Shown in pieces: positions 1 to 10,732 of a DNA stretch of 64,000 nucleotides. Below the pieces are notes generated by a model that ran no database searches, was not told where the DNA came from, and worked only from the letters and a program-made list of their open reading frames with translations. Origin of the DNA: Tretioscincus oriximinensis (taxonomy: Eukaryota; Chordata; Lepidosauria; Squamata; Gymnophthalmidae); assembly GCA_022410635.1 (NCBI GenBank), contig JAJVDF010000003.1:5984892-6048891 (forward strand). Reading direction: 5' to 3'. The translations under genes were made by a program, and so were the position numbers. Positions within the stretch are counted from its first letter, which is position 1, and every line of letters starts with the position of its first letter.

Positions 1-1335
1 CTGTTCAAGCGTCTCATGCTAAATCNTAATTTTTGCAGTGTGACTATGCAGCGAGCAGATAAAAGTGTGAGTATGTGTATGTGAACATTGGAATATGAAT
101 CTCTAGAAAGGCAATTTGTTCAAGGATACAATAAATGTTCAATCCCAGTGAACTCAAGGTACAAGTGAAAGGTTTTTTTTTTGAAAAACAAACTATGGAG
201 TAGTCACTGCTTATGATTCATATATAACAGGTTAAAGGTTAATGAGGTTAAACTAGCAGGAACTTCCTGATAAACATACTTCACCGAAATCTAAGNATAA
301 AGGTAATCAAGACTTTGCATTTGGGGATAGATAATTTTAATAGGTTCAGAGAAATTCTAAACTTTTCTCAAGCAACATCTGGATGTGGGCTTCCACCATA
401 AGTTACAAAGAATAACTTTGCTGAGTTACTCCAAACAACTTTGGTTACATTCATAATTTCTTTTGTACATCTCAGCTAAGAATCACATATTTTCATATGT
501 TCCATATACTATTACATGCAAGAAACATCTAAGTTGAAAAATTATTTACATGTAAAAATGTAGTTCCCGATTTCATATAGAAAGGAGTTCTAAGCACCAC
601 ATTGAATTACCGGTAAAAAATATTTTAGAAAAATCCAAGGCAGAAATGGTTTTAGGCTAGCTGAAATGCTCTGAGAAACTTGACAGAATTTCAGTTGATC
701 CTTTCTATTCACATTTGTATTGAAGAAACCTACCCATAGTATAGATTGTTCCTCATGATTGCATAGGAAGGAAACTGCCAATTTAGTTTTTCTATTGATT
801 GAAATCCACCTGGAAAAGACATCAAAGCTACCGAATTGTAAACAGCTATTCAGAAAACGGGAGCCAAGTTGTCCTCTCTTTCCTATAGAATAGTTTTAAG
901 CTAGAGAAGTGTTGTCCATTTCCCTCTCGTGTGATCCTAATTCAAATGTAATCATATTAACATTGCAAGCATAATTATGGCAACACGTAGGAAAACAAGT
1001 ATTCTATGAACACAGTTTTCTCCCAAGCAAACACAATTACAATAATTACGAAAATGAACTATATGCTGAAGTAGTATCACTTCAGATTTTGCAATTATGA
1101 ATTTCTTAGATTCTTCCTTAGTCGCTTATCAAATACAATCCAAATAACACTGAACCTCTACATGCAATTACATTTTCCCATAAGAATTTCTGAACAAGCA
1201 AATTACCCCAATCCTCTAGCAGTAGAAATGTTTCTGGACCCATCGATTCTTAAGTGAAGCCTAAGAAGAAGAGGCTGAAGGCTAATTCAGAAATTAAAAC
1301 ATCAAAGTCGTTTTCATGCTACAACACAACAACTT
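1..1335 (-). other. CASP3: CASP3 3' flank, probably 3' UTR
   Basis: AT-rich sequence directly downstream of the CASP3 stop codon on the minus strand. I see no open frame of interest and no clear repeat in it. It probably holds the 3' UTR, but I cannot place the polyadenylation site. A minus-strand ATTAAA at about 335-340 is only a weak candidate. Confidence 0.5.
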
Positions 1336-1562
1336 TTAGCAAGGGAAATAAACATCTTTTGTNAGCATAGACACAATACAGGGAATTTGCTTCTTGCCAT
1401 GGAAATCTGACATATTTGAACAAGAACTGAACTCTGCAACCTTACGATTTACACGCGTCAGGATCTGCAGCAGTTCCAATTTTTTTGCGTACTGTTTCAG
1501 CATCGTACAAAGTGACTGGATAAACCAGGAGCCATCCGACGAATTCCTCCAAGAGTAGTAGC
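1336..1562 (-). CDS. CASP3: CASP3 coding exon 6 (small subunit, stop)
   Basis: Encodes [19 protein letters not shown], the S2-S4 pocket strands, LTRVNRKVA and [11 protein letters not shown], then a TAA stop at 1338-1336. The stretch between VNRKVA and FHGKKQIP is shorter and diverged compared with human. Confidence 0.93.
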
Positions 1563-4500
1563 CTGCAAGAGAAAGATAACATGAAACATAGCTCAAACAT
1601 AATGTTTTCCNGAACAAACCAGCAGGTAACACAATATTTTTGGCTAAAATTAGAAATCAGAAATGTCGTCGTCATTGTGCATATCTGAGTGGGATGGTGG
1701 CCCTTTAATAGTCATCTTGGANTTCAAAGGAAAACATCTCACTTTAGTGTGACCTACACATCACTTATTTACTCCACTGTAGTCTACAATATTCCACAAT
1801 AAAGCATGGATATTCTGGGATAAACCAGTCCACACAATGCTTTATTGTGGAATATAAGTGATGTGTGAATCAGGCTTTTATCTCTCAGCATTAATATCTC
1901 ACTATAATGTCAGCGTACTGCTCATATTGGTTCAGAAATGTATACAAGCAAAAAAAGTATTTGGCATCCCTTGAGAATATTCCAGTTTACTGTAATGAAA
2001 TGGTGGCATTGCTTTTAATCAGTCTGCATTACCGGGTGCAGTAGAATAAGCATATAGGAAGTCAGCTTCTACAGGTATCTTGTGGCAGGCGTCTTCATCA
2101 GTGCTACTGTCTGTTTCAATGCCAGAATCNAGTTCTGTTCCTCTACAAGCCTAGAGAAAGACCATTAAGAAAGAAAAAGTTATTCATAAGGATTCCCATA
2201 CATTTCTTTTTTTGAAAGTGCCAAAGTTAACATAAACAAAGAAAAGCTTTTTAAGAGATACATCTGAACCTGAAGTCCTTTCTGCACTGTGGGTTCACAT
2301 TCAAAGGCATTCCCCTGAAACTGGGGTTACAGATGAATTAAGTTGTATCTCCAACAGATTGATACTCAACAAATTCTTGCCAATGCTTCACAAGTTGGGT
2401 CTTGACCACGTTTTATTTTAATTTTTCAATGTGAATGCTGGCTAACGTGTCAAGAGGCTTATGAGGTANACAAGCTTTCCATAATTTCAACAATTTCAAG
2501 TTCAACAATTTATAGTTAATAAAATTGTAATGTTTAATTGCAAACATCGACCCATTCATATTAGATAACCAAAACACAACCCATTCCAGTTGTGTTTCCC
2601 AAACATTTTTCATTCATCAAATTGCTCAGTTCGTGCAATTTTATTTTCTTGCCATCATCATGCAAACCAAGGTTTGATGATCTATGGTGGTATCAGCACA
2701 GAAGATTAAAACATACACAACATACATCTCTTCTGAACATTATCAGATACAAGGCAGGGGACGTGTAAAAGTAACGTGGCACTTTATAACAGGCCAACAC
2801 TCCCAACTTTTTTCTATTTCTGTATCCTTTGCAGTTCCATAAACTGTACCTTTCATGTTAGCAAAATATTTGTAATTGCTATCATTTCAGATATCCCAGT
2901 TATTAACATTTGTTTCCTGTGTAACTTGAAACTCCCAAATTCATACCCTGTGGGTACACAGATTGCTGATTGGGCAAACTTGCCATAAGTGACTAAGTAT
3001 CCCTTGTCCTGGGTTACCTGAATAAAGAAGAGCTTTGGCTTCCCTGCCAAGGTCTTACACCTGTCTCCTCGGAAGAGGCTGGTTAACAACTTCAGCTCCA
3101 CAGGGCCATCTGTACCATAGATCAGGCCATCCTCTCCATGGCTTAGTAAAACACAAGCAAGGCTGTTTCTNCTGCTGTGGTCATCCCTGGAAACTTTAAA
3201 AAGGGAAAGAACAAACATTAAACAGCAGAAACGAGGGATACATTTTCCTTTGGGGACAATGTAGTGTTTTTTATTGAAAGCAAAAAATGTGAAATATCTG
3301 TCTAGAAGTGTGTTTCGTAAGATANAGCCCAAACAATTAATTTTAATACAAAATATCTATACACTCTTTTAAAATTAATTCCTGATGCTCTCTTGGGAAC
3401 AAGAACTAGATTTTTATACCCCACTTTTCTTACCCAAAGGGACTCAAAGTTGCTTATAAGCTATTTTTCACCCAAAGGCTTATATTCTATCTTCCCCATC
3501 ATGATGTGAAGGTGCAAATTCCTCCGCTTGCTTTCAAACAGCAAGGTTGACTGAAGCTAATGCCAGTAGAAGGTGCTCACTCCTTTCCATGGCAGACACT
3601 TGGGCCTCGAATGCCGACCTCTCTGTTGAAAGGTCATTGTTCTTAACTTCTTAACTTTTTGTAAGCCGCCCTGGACACCTTCGGGGGGAANGGCGGGGTA
3701 AAAATCTTTAAATAAATAAATAAATAAATAACTTCTGTATCACTATGTCTCTTGAGGGCATGTAGTGCAGCAAAAGGGATGCAGTAATGTTGGGATGAAG
3801 TGGAAGAAGCCTGAAACNCACCTTCCAGGAGAAAAGGGTCAACAGACTTGGTCACCTGAGGTGTGTAACTGACCTACAGTAGAGTGTCCTCTTCCTTCCA
3901 TTGGAGCTTCGCACTCTCTCCTACTGAAGAAACTAGAGCAAGAATTTCCCTCCCCGTTCCTAACAGTCAGGTGGCCCTCCAGGCTATCGGTAACATAGGT
4001 CTGCTTGTTTCTGTTCCTCTTGTGCATTGCTATTCACAGCAAGAAGGGATCTTTCATCCCTTTGCCGGGAGACAACTTCATCCACAATTTCTCAGGTCTA
4101 CGGAACTGAGAAAATTCCCAGCTGAACTATTTTGCGCTTTGTACCTCAGCCTTGCTAATCCTGCNCTTGGAAGGCCACTCACCATTCTGCAAAACCTCAA
4201 CGATCTGTTTGCAGGTCAGGTCATTGTATGGCTTGACAGTGTAGCCCAAGGCTCTGAATGTGTCCACAATGTGTTTAGCGTCGTTATCCGTGCCAGAGCG
4301 GTATGACATCCCTAAGGGTTAAACATATTCTTAAAATACTACATAGAAAGTTGCCTTGAGTGGACGCTGTCCTACATCATATCCCCATGATTACAAACTT
4401 CAGGGAATGAGATGAAAAGGTTACGCTTACCTGTTGCTGGGTGGAAGTTTTTGTTATTAACTAAAATACACATCCCCATCTCTGGATAGTCCATTCTGTA

Positions 4501-5795
4501 ACTCTCATCCGCTTGTACTGCAGAATCCACTGACTTGCTCACTGGAAAGCCCTTCCTGTGAATGATTAAGGTCAGGAAAATCCAGGGTATGTGTCATCTA
4601 AAACATATCAAAATCCATCAGCTTACAGGCTGAGCATTTTAGCATTTTGCTTCAGGGAATGGTCATTAGCAACCATTGCCATTCACTCCCGCCAACTGCT
4701 CTCTTCCTTGGGCAATTGTGATCTGCCCTGGAATATAAATGTAAATAAATAAATAAGCAAACAAATAAATACGTAAATGGATTTCTGCTTCTGGTCCAGA
4801 TGCAGGAACTCTGAATGCTGAATTCTAGATCTTTTAAGGCTTGGCTGATCCCAACTCCCTATGATTGAACACAAAAGTGTTTTTATTTTCATCCAATTGT
4901 GGCAAGTGGGAGGCACGTCAGGCAATGTAAATCATAGAAAACCTAGAATACAGCATTCATAGTGAAGGGATGAGCAGTGCAGAAACCTGACTTATTATTT
5001 GCTCTTGCCCAGTGCCTGTTTGTATTGCCCTCAAGTACCAAACCACAGATGCAATTTTCATGCAGTGTCTAAAGATGGCTGTTTTATTAAGGCCCTGTTG
5101 CACAGACTTAATAGTCCATTTTAGGGCAACCATTGGAAATAGCGTCTGACTCTGAAGTGCCTTCAAAGCCAGCTTAGGAGCTGACGTCAAAGGCAGTGCT
5201 GAACTTCCAAGCTGCCTTTAGAGGCATCTTCATAGAAATCCATAAAGTCAGTGCTGAAGTGAACCAGATGAAGTGTGCAATTAATGCCCATTTGGCATTT
5301 ACATGCTAGCACACACTGTTTCATTTCTAATGGAAAATGCTTAATGCAAATGCATGTAACTGCATCTAATTCACATCACATAATCAATGTGTTTTAAGAC
5401 AGGAAGGTATAAAGGGTGTAAAGGGAAAATTTCAGCAGATGCTGCAAGCATTACAATCTGCATCTGTTTGATTTTTTTTTTGATACACCCATTAAGGATA
5501 CACATTTTGTCCTGCTTTTTTCTTACATCCCTATCAGTATCCCTGTTTCCTATGATGAACCCNGATCACTCGTTTGATTTGCAATTTAAATCAGTTCTGA
5601 TGTCTCCATTTTTTTCAGTGAAAGTCAACTGGGCAAAACTGGCTTATGCACATTCCTACGAGGCACCCTGTGAACCAAAGAGCCTGCCTTAGATAGCCTA
5701 GATTAATCAAAAACATCTCACCCTTCCGATTTAGAAGACGTTTTTGCATCTGTCACAGTGTTCGATGTGTTCATAATATGATCTATGTCTGCCAT
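1336..5795 (-). CDS. CASP3: Caspase-3, six coding exons
   Basis: Executioner caspase, a cytosolic cysteine protease that cleaves after Asp in DEVD-like sites during apoptosis. Coding exons in order: 5722-5795, 4431-4555, 4183-4311, 3018-3193, 2033-2150, 1336-1562. They total 849 nt, giving 282 aa (human 277), with GT-AG introns and matching phases. Visible features are MDYPEMG near residue 50, RSGTD with the S1 arginine, the catalytic His in LLSHGEDG, and the active-site Cys in QACRG split across exons 4 and 5. The linker keeps IETD, the large/small subunit cleavage site. The small subunit has GYYSWRNS and [13 protein letters not shown]. The near-identity of the [24 protein letters not shown] stretch separates it from CASP6 and CASP7. 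The C-terminus is divergent (shortened loop after VNRKVA, ends VYFPC). The start Met has 8 nt of UTR before an acceptor, so a noncoding exon must lie upstream, probably in the CpG island. Confidence 0.93.
1752..1872. repeat. Short inverted repeat in CASP3 last intron
   Basis: The segment TACACATCACTTAT...CCACAATAAAGCA is repeated in inverse orientation as TGCTTTATTGTGGAAT...AAGTGATGTGTGA around a spacer of about 30 nt. It could form a long hairpin, and resembles a decayed MITE. No duplication is evident at the ends. Confidence 0.6.
2033..2150 (-). CDS. CASP3: CASP3 coding exon 5 (catalytic Cys)
   Basis: Begins [15 protein letters not shown], giving the QACRG active-site pentapeptide with the previous exon and the IETD interdomain cleavage site. 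It ends [11 protein letters not shown]. Ends in phase 1. Confidence 0.94.
3018..3193 (-). CDS. CASP3: CASP3 coding exon 4 (catalytic His)
   Basis: Encodes [18 protein letters not shown] with the catalytic His, FRGDRC, and GKPKLFFIQ immediately before the active-site exon. One ambiguous base lies in a Ser/Arg codon near the start. Phase 1 in, phase 0 out. Confidence 0.93.
3405..3625 (-). repeat. tRNA-derived SINE, minus strand, 3' part
   Basis: Matches other copies in this window (14586-14872, 40125-40432, 45905-46200): a '...CCTTTGGGTAAGAAAAGTGGGGTATAAAAA' tail read on the minus strand and the 'GAGCACCTTCTACTGGC' body. The tRNA-like head is degraded here. Lies in CASP3 intron 3. Confidence 0.65.
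3643..3732 (+). repeat. L2-like LINE 3' end
   Basis: TTGTAAGCCGCCCTGGACACC followed by a GGCGGGGTAAAAA box and an (AAAT)n tail. The same tail recurs at 9215-9290 and in diverged form elsewhere in the window. Confidence 0.7.
4183..4311 (-). CDS. CASP3: CASP3 coding exon 3
   Basis: Starts [15 protein letters not shown] and ends in KQIVEVLQN. It contains the conserved Arg of the P1-Asp pocket. Donor GTGAGT. Confidence 0.92.
4431..4555 (-). CDS. CASP3: CASP3 coding exon 2
   Basis: Encodes the end of the prodomain, with a KSVD/S site that could be the equivalent of human Asp28 processing, then [20 protein letters not shown], the first strand of the large subunit. Phase 2 in, phase 1 out. The donor is GTAAGC. 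Confidence 0.9.
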
Positions 5796-5803
5796 CGTGG
5801 ATC
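5722..5803 (-). CDS. CASP3: CASP3 coding exon 1 (start codon, prodomain)
   Basis: The acceptor after 5803 gives 8 nt of UTR, then ATG at 5795-5793 and 24 codons (begins MADIDHIMN). The donor is GTGAGA and the exon ends with two nucleotides of a Gly codon. This is the variable prodomain; human has a similarly short one. Confidence 0.85.
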
Positions 5804-6761
5804 CTGATGAAAGCAAAGAATAAAATATTAGAAGTTATTCATATATGCACACTTAAATCATGCCTAAACTTGCTCCACATGATTAACAGCATTAGAGAAG
5901 GTTCACTGGGAGGAGTCAAACCATAAAGATGCCATTCAGGATACTTTTCATACTCAAATAGTATCAGATTCTTTGTCAATGGCTATCAGAAAAAAATACT
6001 TTTCAAAAAACAATTGAACATGAGAGATTATCATGTACACCAAATGGATTAAAATTCCCTACAGAGAATGTGCGTGTTCTACAGAGTTGATGCCACCATA
6101 GTAAAGAATNGTAGCTCCCTTGGGGGACCTCTACGATAGCATAGGAAGGCATTACCTCATCTGGATGAGCTCAAGCAGAGGTCATGTTTCTTCAGGCAGA
6201 ATCTCACTGTGTCTTTGGGGAGGATGAGCTCATCCTACAAAACANTGGCGGATGGTGGGCAGCCTTCTAGGAACAGCTGGAACAGGCAATTATTCTACTT
6301 TTGATATTCTTCCTTTCCTCCTCATGCTGAGAAGTAATGCTTTGAAAGATTTATGTTCCCAGAAACCCCTAACCCTGTAACNAATTATAGTTTACTAATA
6401 TTATGATTCATGCCACAATTAATTTGCAACAAATATAAAGTTTGGAGAGTTAAGGGAAAGCATGTTTTATGCTATCACATTTAGTAATGGCTATTTCAGA
6501 CAGGAAATAAAAGAGGGGTAGCTATCTATTATTTGTTCATAAAGATTTTTTGTAAAGTTAGATTCTTGCATTAGCATGGGAATAATAATANGTGCTTCTT
6601 CCTCAGACAAGATATTTGGTGTTTGAAAGTGTTTATTGGAGTATTTACGGGTTAAATGGGGAAGCTGTGGATACCTGCCATGTTCTTTTCTGACATTTTA
6701 CACTTTCATTGATGGAATGATATTCCTGCCATTAGAAGCAGCAGCTAATAAGACTGTTAGC

Positions 6762-6969
6762 CTCTTTGCTAGAATCTNTCTGTGTGTGNCTTGAGGATGT
6801 AGTCTGCTACCTTCCTTTTTCTTGTTAGTCTCTAAGCTGCTGTGAAATCTCCTTGCTGGATATTCTGGGGAGCCTGTATACAAGGTGAAAGTGAAATATA
6901 AATTTACCTAGTCACGCATGTAGGTTGAAATACTTAAGAGTAATTCTCTCCGTGGATCTTCAGAAACCA
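6762..6969 (+). repeat. Long inverted repeat, left arm
   Basis: This arm reappears in reverse complement at 7709-7928. Both carry the block CTTCAGAAAC / ATTACTCTTAAGTATTTCAACC / CCTACATGCGTGAC with only a handful of differences. The spacer is about 740 bp. A segment reading TTTTCTTGTTAGTCTCTAAG links it to the Penelope-like family. Confidence 0.85.
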
Positions 6970-7708
6970 ATCACTGTATGCTATGATAAACAAGCCAATG
7001 ATTGAAGCCTAAATCTTAACAACAAATTAATCAATAGGAAACTAGCACTGGTAGCCAGGAAGTCCTTGCCAGACTTGAAGAATCAAGTGGACAGCTGTAG
7101 GAATAAATAAGTAATGTTTGGAAAACACGTTCTTCCTCGCACAAATCTAAAGCACCTCAATTTTAGGCATCACTAAAGGCAAGTTCAAGCACAGCCTCTA
7201 CTAGCATTTAAAAACCCTCTTTTAAGAAGCAGAACAAACAAAGCAATTATCAAACGCAAAACAGTCATTTCTTCTGTCATCATAAAAAACAACTATGTGT
7301 GATAGAAGATNCACCACTCTAGCCCTAAACTTTCCCGTATTTTCCTCTTACTGTCTGATGGCAGATTTTGTGCCATTTTTAAAGGCTTTGCCCTCTAGTT
7401 TTGGGCAAGGCACAACTAGCATTCATAGCCTATCTTTGTCATTCACCTACCTTTATTTTCACAATCAACAGAAAGACATAATTATACAAGAGCACCCTTG
7501 TGATGTGCTGCATTTCATCATTTCCTGTATATACCAAAGTGCTTGCAGGGANGATCAACAGTTTTCAGCTGCAATTTTGAGTCCATAGCATTACAACCAA
7601 ACAATGTCATATGTACATGAATCCTAAGCACATATCAGAGTGCTGTTAATAACATTTTCAGAGGGAAATTGAATAACTTTTNTACTGTGCACCACCAGTT
7701 TTGCTTTC

Positions 7709-7928
7709 AGTTTCTGAAGATCCACGGAGAGAATTACTCTTAAGTATTTCAACCTACATGCGTGACTAGGTAAATTTATATTTCACTTTCACCTTGTACA
7801 CAGGNTCCCCAGAATATCNGGCAAGNNGATTTCACAGCAGCTTAGGGACTAACAAGAAAAAGGAAGGTAGAAGACTACATCCTCAAGTGGATGGAGAGAC
7901 ACACACANAGAGAGATTCTAGCAAAGAG
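7709..7928 (-). repeat. Long inverted repeat, right arm
   Basis: Reverse-complement partner of 6762-6969. It has a slightly longer CA/GA-rich stretch (GAGACACACACA) near its distal end and several ambiguous bases. Confidence 0.85.
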
Positions 7929-8018
7929 ATCTTGTAGCACCTTAGAACTAATAAGAGAAAGGGAGTCAGCAGGAACTTTCATAGGCAAGTCTACTTTTTC
8001 AGGTGTATAGATAGGGAG

Positions 8019-8075
8019 ATATACTGCTCAAAACAATTATGTTAAAGTGTTCCCTTAATTGTTTTGAGNAGTATA
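8019..8075. repeat. Small palindromic repeat
   Basis: ATACTGCTCAAAACAATTA and its inverted partner TTAATTGTTTTGAG(n)AGTAT flank a core of about 16 nt. A second copy with a longer core is at about 24030-24115, so this is a dispersed hairpin element. Confidence 0.6.
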
Positions 8076-8202
8076 CTTTAACAAGGGGTTTCTTGTAGAC
8101 TAGAGATTAATGAGAGAAAGGGAGGCAGCCAAGCAAGTTTATTTCTTCAGAGGCTTCAAGCTTTCCAGCTTATCCTTTTAAAAAGCTGACAACATCCATA
8201 AA

Positions 8203-8757
8203 GTCAATTTCAGAGAGATAGCCGTGTTAGTCTAGCAGAAAGTCCAGCAAAGGAGCTAGCAGCACTTTGAGACTAACTTGAGAAAAGTGGTTGGCATAAG
8301 CTTTCGTAGACAGGTCTACTTCTTCAGATGCATCTGAAGAATGACAGGCATCTGAAGAAGTAGAACTTGAATACATTCACAAGTTCCAGGCCATCAGCAA
8401 AGGACTTAACAGAGACAATGATTTCCTGGCCAACTATACATTTTTATGACACCTGTTAAGTATTTGATTGATTCTCTACCAGACATTGCCCCTTGTTGCC
8501 CCAGGCACTTTTTTACATAAGAGGATTAGTTCCTGCTATTTACCTGTCTTTTTAAGGAGATTAGTTCCTGCTATTTACCTGCAATTCAACACCTCCCTAC
8601 AGTTGCATATGCTTTGTCTTCTCCCATACACATTTCCCTATAAATACCTGACCCTGACATTAGTCCCTCAGCATCTGAAGAAGTAGACCTGTCTACGAAA
8701 GCTTATGCCAACCACTTTTCTCAAGTTAGTCTCAAAGTGCTGCTAGCTCCTTTGCTG
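8203..8757. mobile_element. Penelope-like terminal repeats, inverted pair
   Basis: The left unit (TAGCCGTGTTAGTCTAGCAG ... GCATAAGCTTTCGTAGACAGG ... CTTCTTCAGATGC) is repeated inverted at 8668-8757. The central part (about 8345-8460) reads as a degenerate frame with two stops, and 8560-8665 matches the inner arm of the 38563-38985 pair. The TAGCCGTGTTAGTCT / GCTTTCGT motif pair is characteristic, as I know it, of reptilian Penelope-like retroelements. Confidence 0.65.
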
Positions 8758-9214
8758 AACATCCATAAAGTGCCAGAAAAAATATTTCACAAAAGACAGG
8801 GGATTACCCTCAATGATTCAGTGGAATTTAGTCACGGAACTCTGTGTTCGGGGTTTGTAAAACGTCATCTTGAATGCTGTTATGTGAACACCATTCCTTA
8901 TCTGTGGCCTCCTAGCTGTGGTAAAACATTTAAATACCAAGGGTGATCCTGTCCCGGCTGTTATACTAGTACGCCATTATCCCAGTGAAGACTACAGCAG
9001 CTCCCTTTGTTTCATCCACATCCCAGTGTAAACTATGGCAGGCCCCAGAAAGAAAGAGCCTTCCATCGTCTACACAAGCATGCGGGTAGCAGGTTTCCTA
9101 TACAAAAGATAAAGCCTAGATTAGGGTTTGGCCATACACATGCAGTGCAGGCTATGGCAGCCCCGCTNTGGCTCATCCACATGTCAATGAAGGTCATGGC
9201 GACCCCAATTTTTT

Positions 9215-9290
9215 AATTTTTGTAAGCCGCCCTGGACACCTTCGGGGGGAAGGGCGGGGTAAAAATCTTTTAAATAAATAAAATAAATGT
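9215..9290 (+). repeat. L2-like LINE 3' end
   Basis: Near-identical to the copy at 3643-3732: TTTTTGTAAGCCGCCCTGG, a GGCGGGGTAAAAAT box, then an AAATA tail. It abuts the CpG island. Confidence 0.75.
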
Positions 9291-9731
9291 GGACTATGGG
9301 AGGGCCCTCCCGAGCCCCGCTATAGCTTACACTAGCATGCGAATGTAGTCCATTCTGACAGGCCGCCCTAAATAGCGGCCTGCCGTGTAGCTTACGGTTA
9401 TGTGGCGGCGGCAGCAGCTGCGACGAGACGCTTCCCATGGAGCGGCCCCGGAGGCGACTGATTGACCGCCACGGAAAGAGAAAGCAAGGCAAGGCAAGGC
9501 AGGCGGGGCGGGGGCGGAGCCTCTCGCGGGGAGGAGATTCAGGAAGTTGGGAGGGGCGGGGACGATAAACAAGGATACGTTCTCCTCCCCCTCCCTCCCT
9601 CCCACCCAGCCCCTCCCTTTCTGCCACACAAAGAGACGCGCCGCTCGCCGGCGCCGCCACCCGGCCGGGCTCAGCCGCTCGTCATCACACGGAGCTGGAG
9701 GCAGGCGGGGCGGGCACTATGTAAAGGTGTC

Positions 9732-9753
9732 GGCTGCTGCTGCTGCTGCTGCT
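9732..9753 (+). repeat. (CTG)n microsatellite
   Basis: About seven CTG units inside the CpG island. A second tract of similar length lies at 9971-9992. Confidence 0.9.
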
Positions 9754-9905
9754 TCCCCCTCAGCGAGGAGTTTGGTGTCTTCCCTCTGAGGGAGCGATTC
9801 CCGCCCAAAGCCTCCCCTCAGGCTACAAGACAGGAGAAGCGACGTCCTGGGACGATGCCTCGCTCACCTCCCGCGCGAGTTCCGCCACTGATAGTTTCCT
9901 TCGCG

Positions 9906-9935
9906 CCGTCCGTCCGTCCGTCCGTCCGTCCGTCC
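9906..9935 (+). repeat. (CCGT)n microsatellite
   Basis: Seven or more CCGT tetranucleotides in the CpG island, each carrying a CpG. Confidence 0.9.
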
Positions 9936-9970
9936 CTCCGGCGTCCACGCTGTGCGGCCCTCTTTGCACT

Positions 9971-9992
9971 CGCTGCTGCTGCTGCTGCTGCT
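9971..9992 (+). repeat. (CTG)n microsatellite, second tract
   Basis: Seven CTG units in the CpG island, 240 bp from the first tract. Confidence 0.9.
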
Positions 9993-10467
9993 ACCACTAA
10001 AGGAGCCCCGCCCACCCCCTCCACTCCGCCCGCCCGCCCGCCCGCCACGGAGGGGGCACGGAGAGGAGGAAGAGGAATCCTCGCGGCCCCCTAGCAACGG
10101 CGACGGCCCCAGCAACAGGCCCTCCGCCCAATGGGAGAAGCGCTGCGGAGGCGGCCACACCTTCCCACCCGTTGATGCGCGGGAGAGGGGAGATGGGCGT
10201 TCTCGTGTGCCCCCCCGCCCCGCGCCGCCTCCGTTTCTGGCCACGGTCCGTCAGGTCCACGTGGCGCTCTGCGTTGATTGCACTTACGTTATTAGCAAGT
10301 CGCTTTTAGCGTGGGGGCTGCTTTGTTTGCAGGCGCACTTATCCTGCTGTCTTGCTTTTTTATCTGAATGGCGCCCACGTTTATCACCAGGGTGCAAGTC
10401 CCCTGGCCTTTGGCTGCAGAGAGTGTCGTTTTTGTCCCCACGTTTAGATATTGTTTTTATACTGTTT

Positions 10468-10595
10468 TTAATTTGTTAATTCTGTATTGATATTTTACTG
10501 TTTGTTGGTCGCCCTGGGACCTTCAGGTATGGCGCGGGGTATAAATACAAACAAACAAACAAATAAATAAATAAATAAATAAATATGGCTTTTGC
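10468..10595 (+). repeat. L2-like LINE 3' end with tetranucleotide tail
   Basis: GTCGCCCTGGGACCTTCAGG, a GGGGTATAAATAC box and a long (AAAC)n(AAAT)n tail, the same plan as the other L2-like tails here. Confidence 0.7.
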
Positions 10596-10732
10596 CTGCG
10601 CTGCCCACATGACAGAGTACGGACCCCTGCAAACTGGCCGGCTGCCTCTTTGGTTTTCCTTTTCTTGTTTCTCGCTGAGGCCCTGTCCCCACTGAGACAT
10701 CTTCTTGCCCATATCTCAGAATAGGAGTGTGC

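Larger units (their letters stand above)
5804..9290 (-). other. CASP3 first intron, repeat-filled
   Basis: No exon is recognisable between the start-codon exon and the CpG island. The interval holds AT-rich sequence, the 6762-7928 inverted repeat, Penelope-like fragments at 7927-8160, the 8203-8757 inverted pair and an L2-like tail at 9215. Confidence 0.6.
9290..10290. promoter_or_regulatory. CpG island, probable CASP3/DYRK4 bidirectional promoter
   Basis: About 1 kb of GC-rich, CpG-dense sequence in an otherwise AT-rich window. It holds several GC boxes (GGCGGGGCGGGGGCGG near 9501), an inverted CCAAT-type site in CCGCCCAATGGGAG (CCAAT at 10128-10132), an E-box CACGTG at 10258-10263 and paired AGCAAC half-sites near 10093-10115 that could bind RFX factors. 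No TATA box is obvious. It lies between two genes that diverge from it and both need an upstream noncoding exon, since each start-codon exon begins with a splice acceptor. Transcription start sites cannot be placed from sequence alone. Confidence 0.75.

Noticed and set aside
2853..3332. 159-codon frame as a single-exon gene
   Set aside because: It is the CASP3 exon 3018-3193 read through both splice sites into introns.
1336..5795. Caspase as CASP6 or CASP7
   Set aside because: The IETD linker, the [12 protein letters not shown] segment and the short prodomain fit CASP3 much better.
9462..10479. Long open frames on both strands across 9184-10479
   Set aside because: They overlap each other in several frames and are rich in Arg, Pro, Gly and Ala, as expected from a CpG island. 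No family motif or splice logic.
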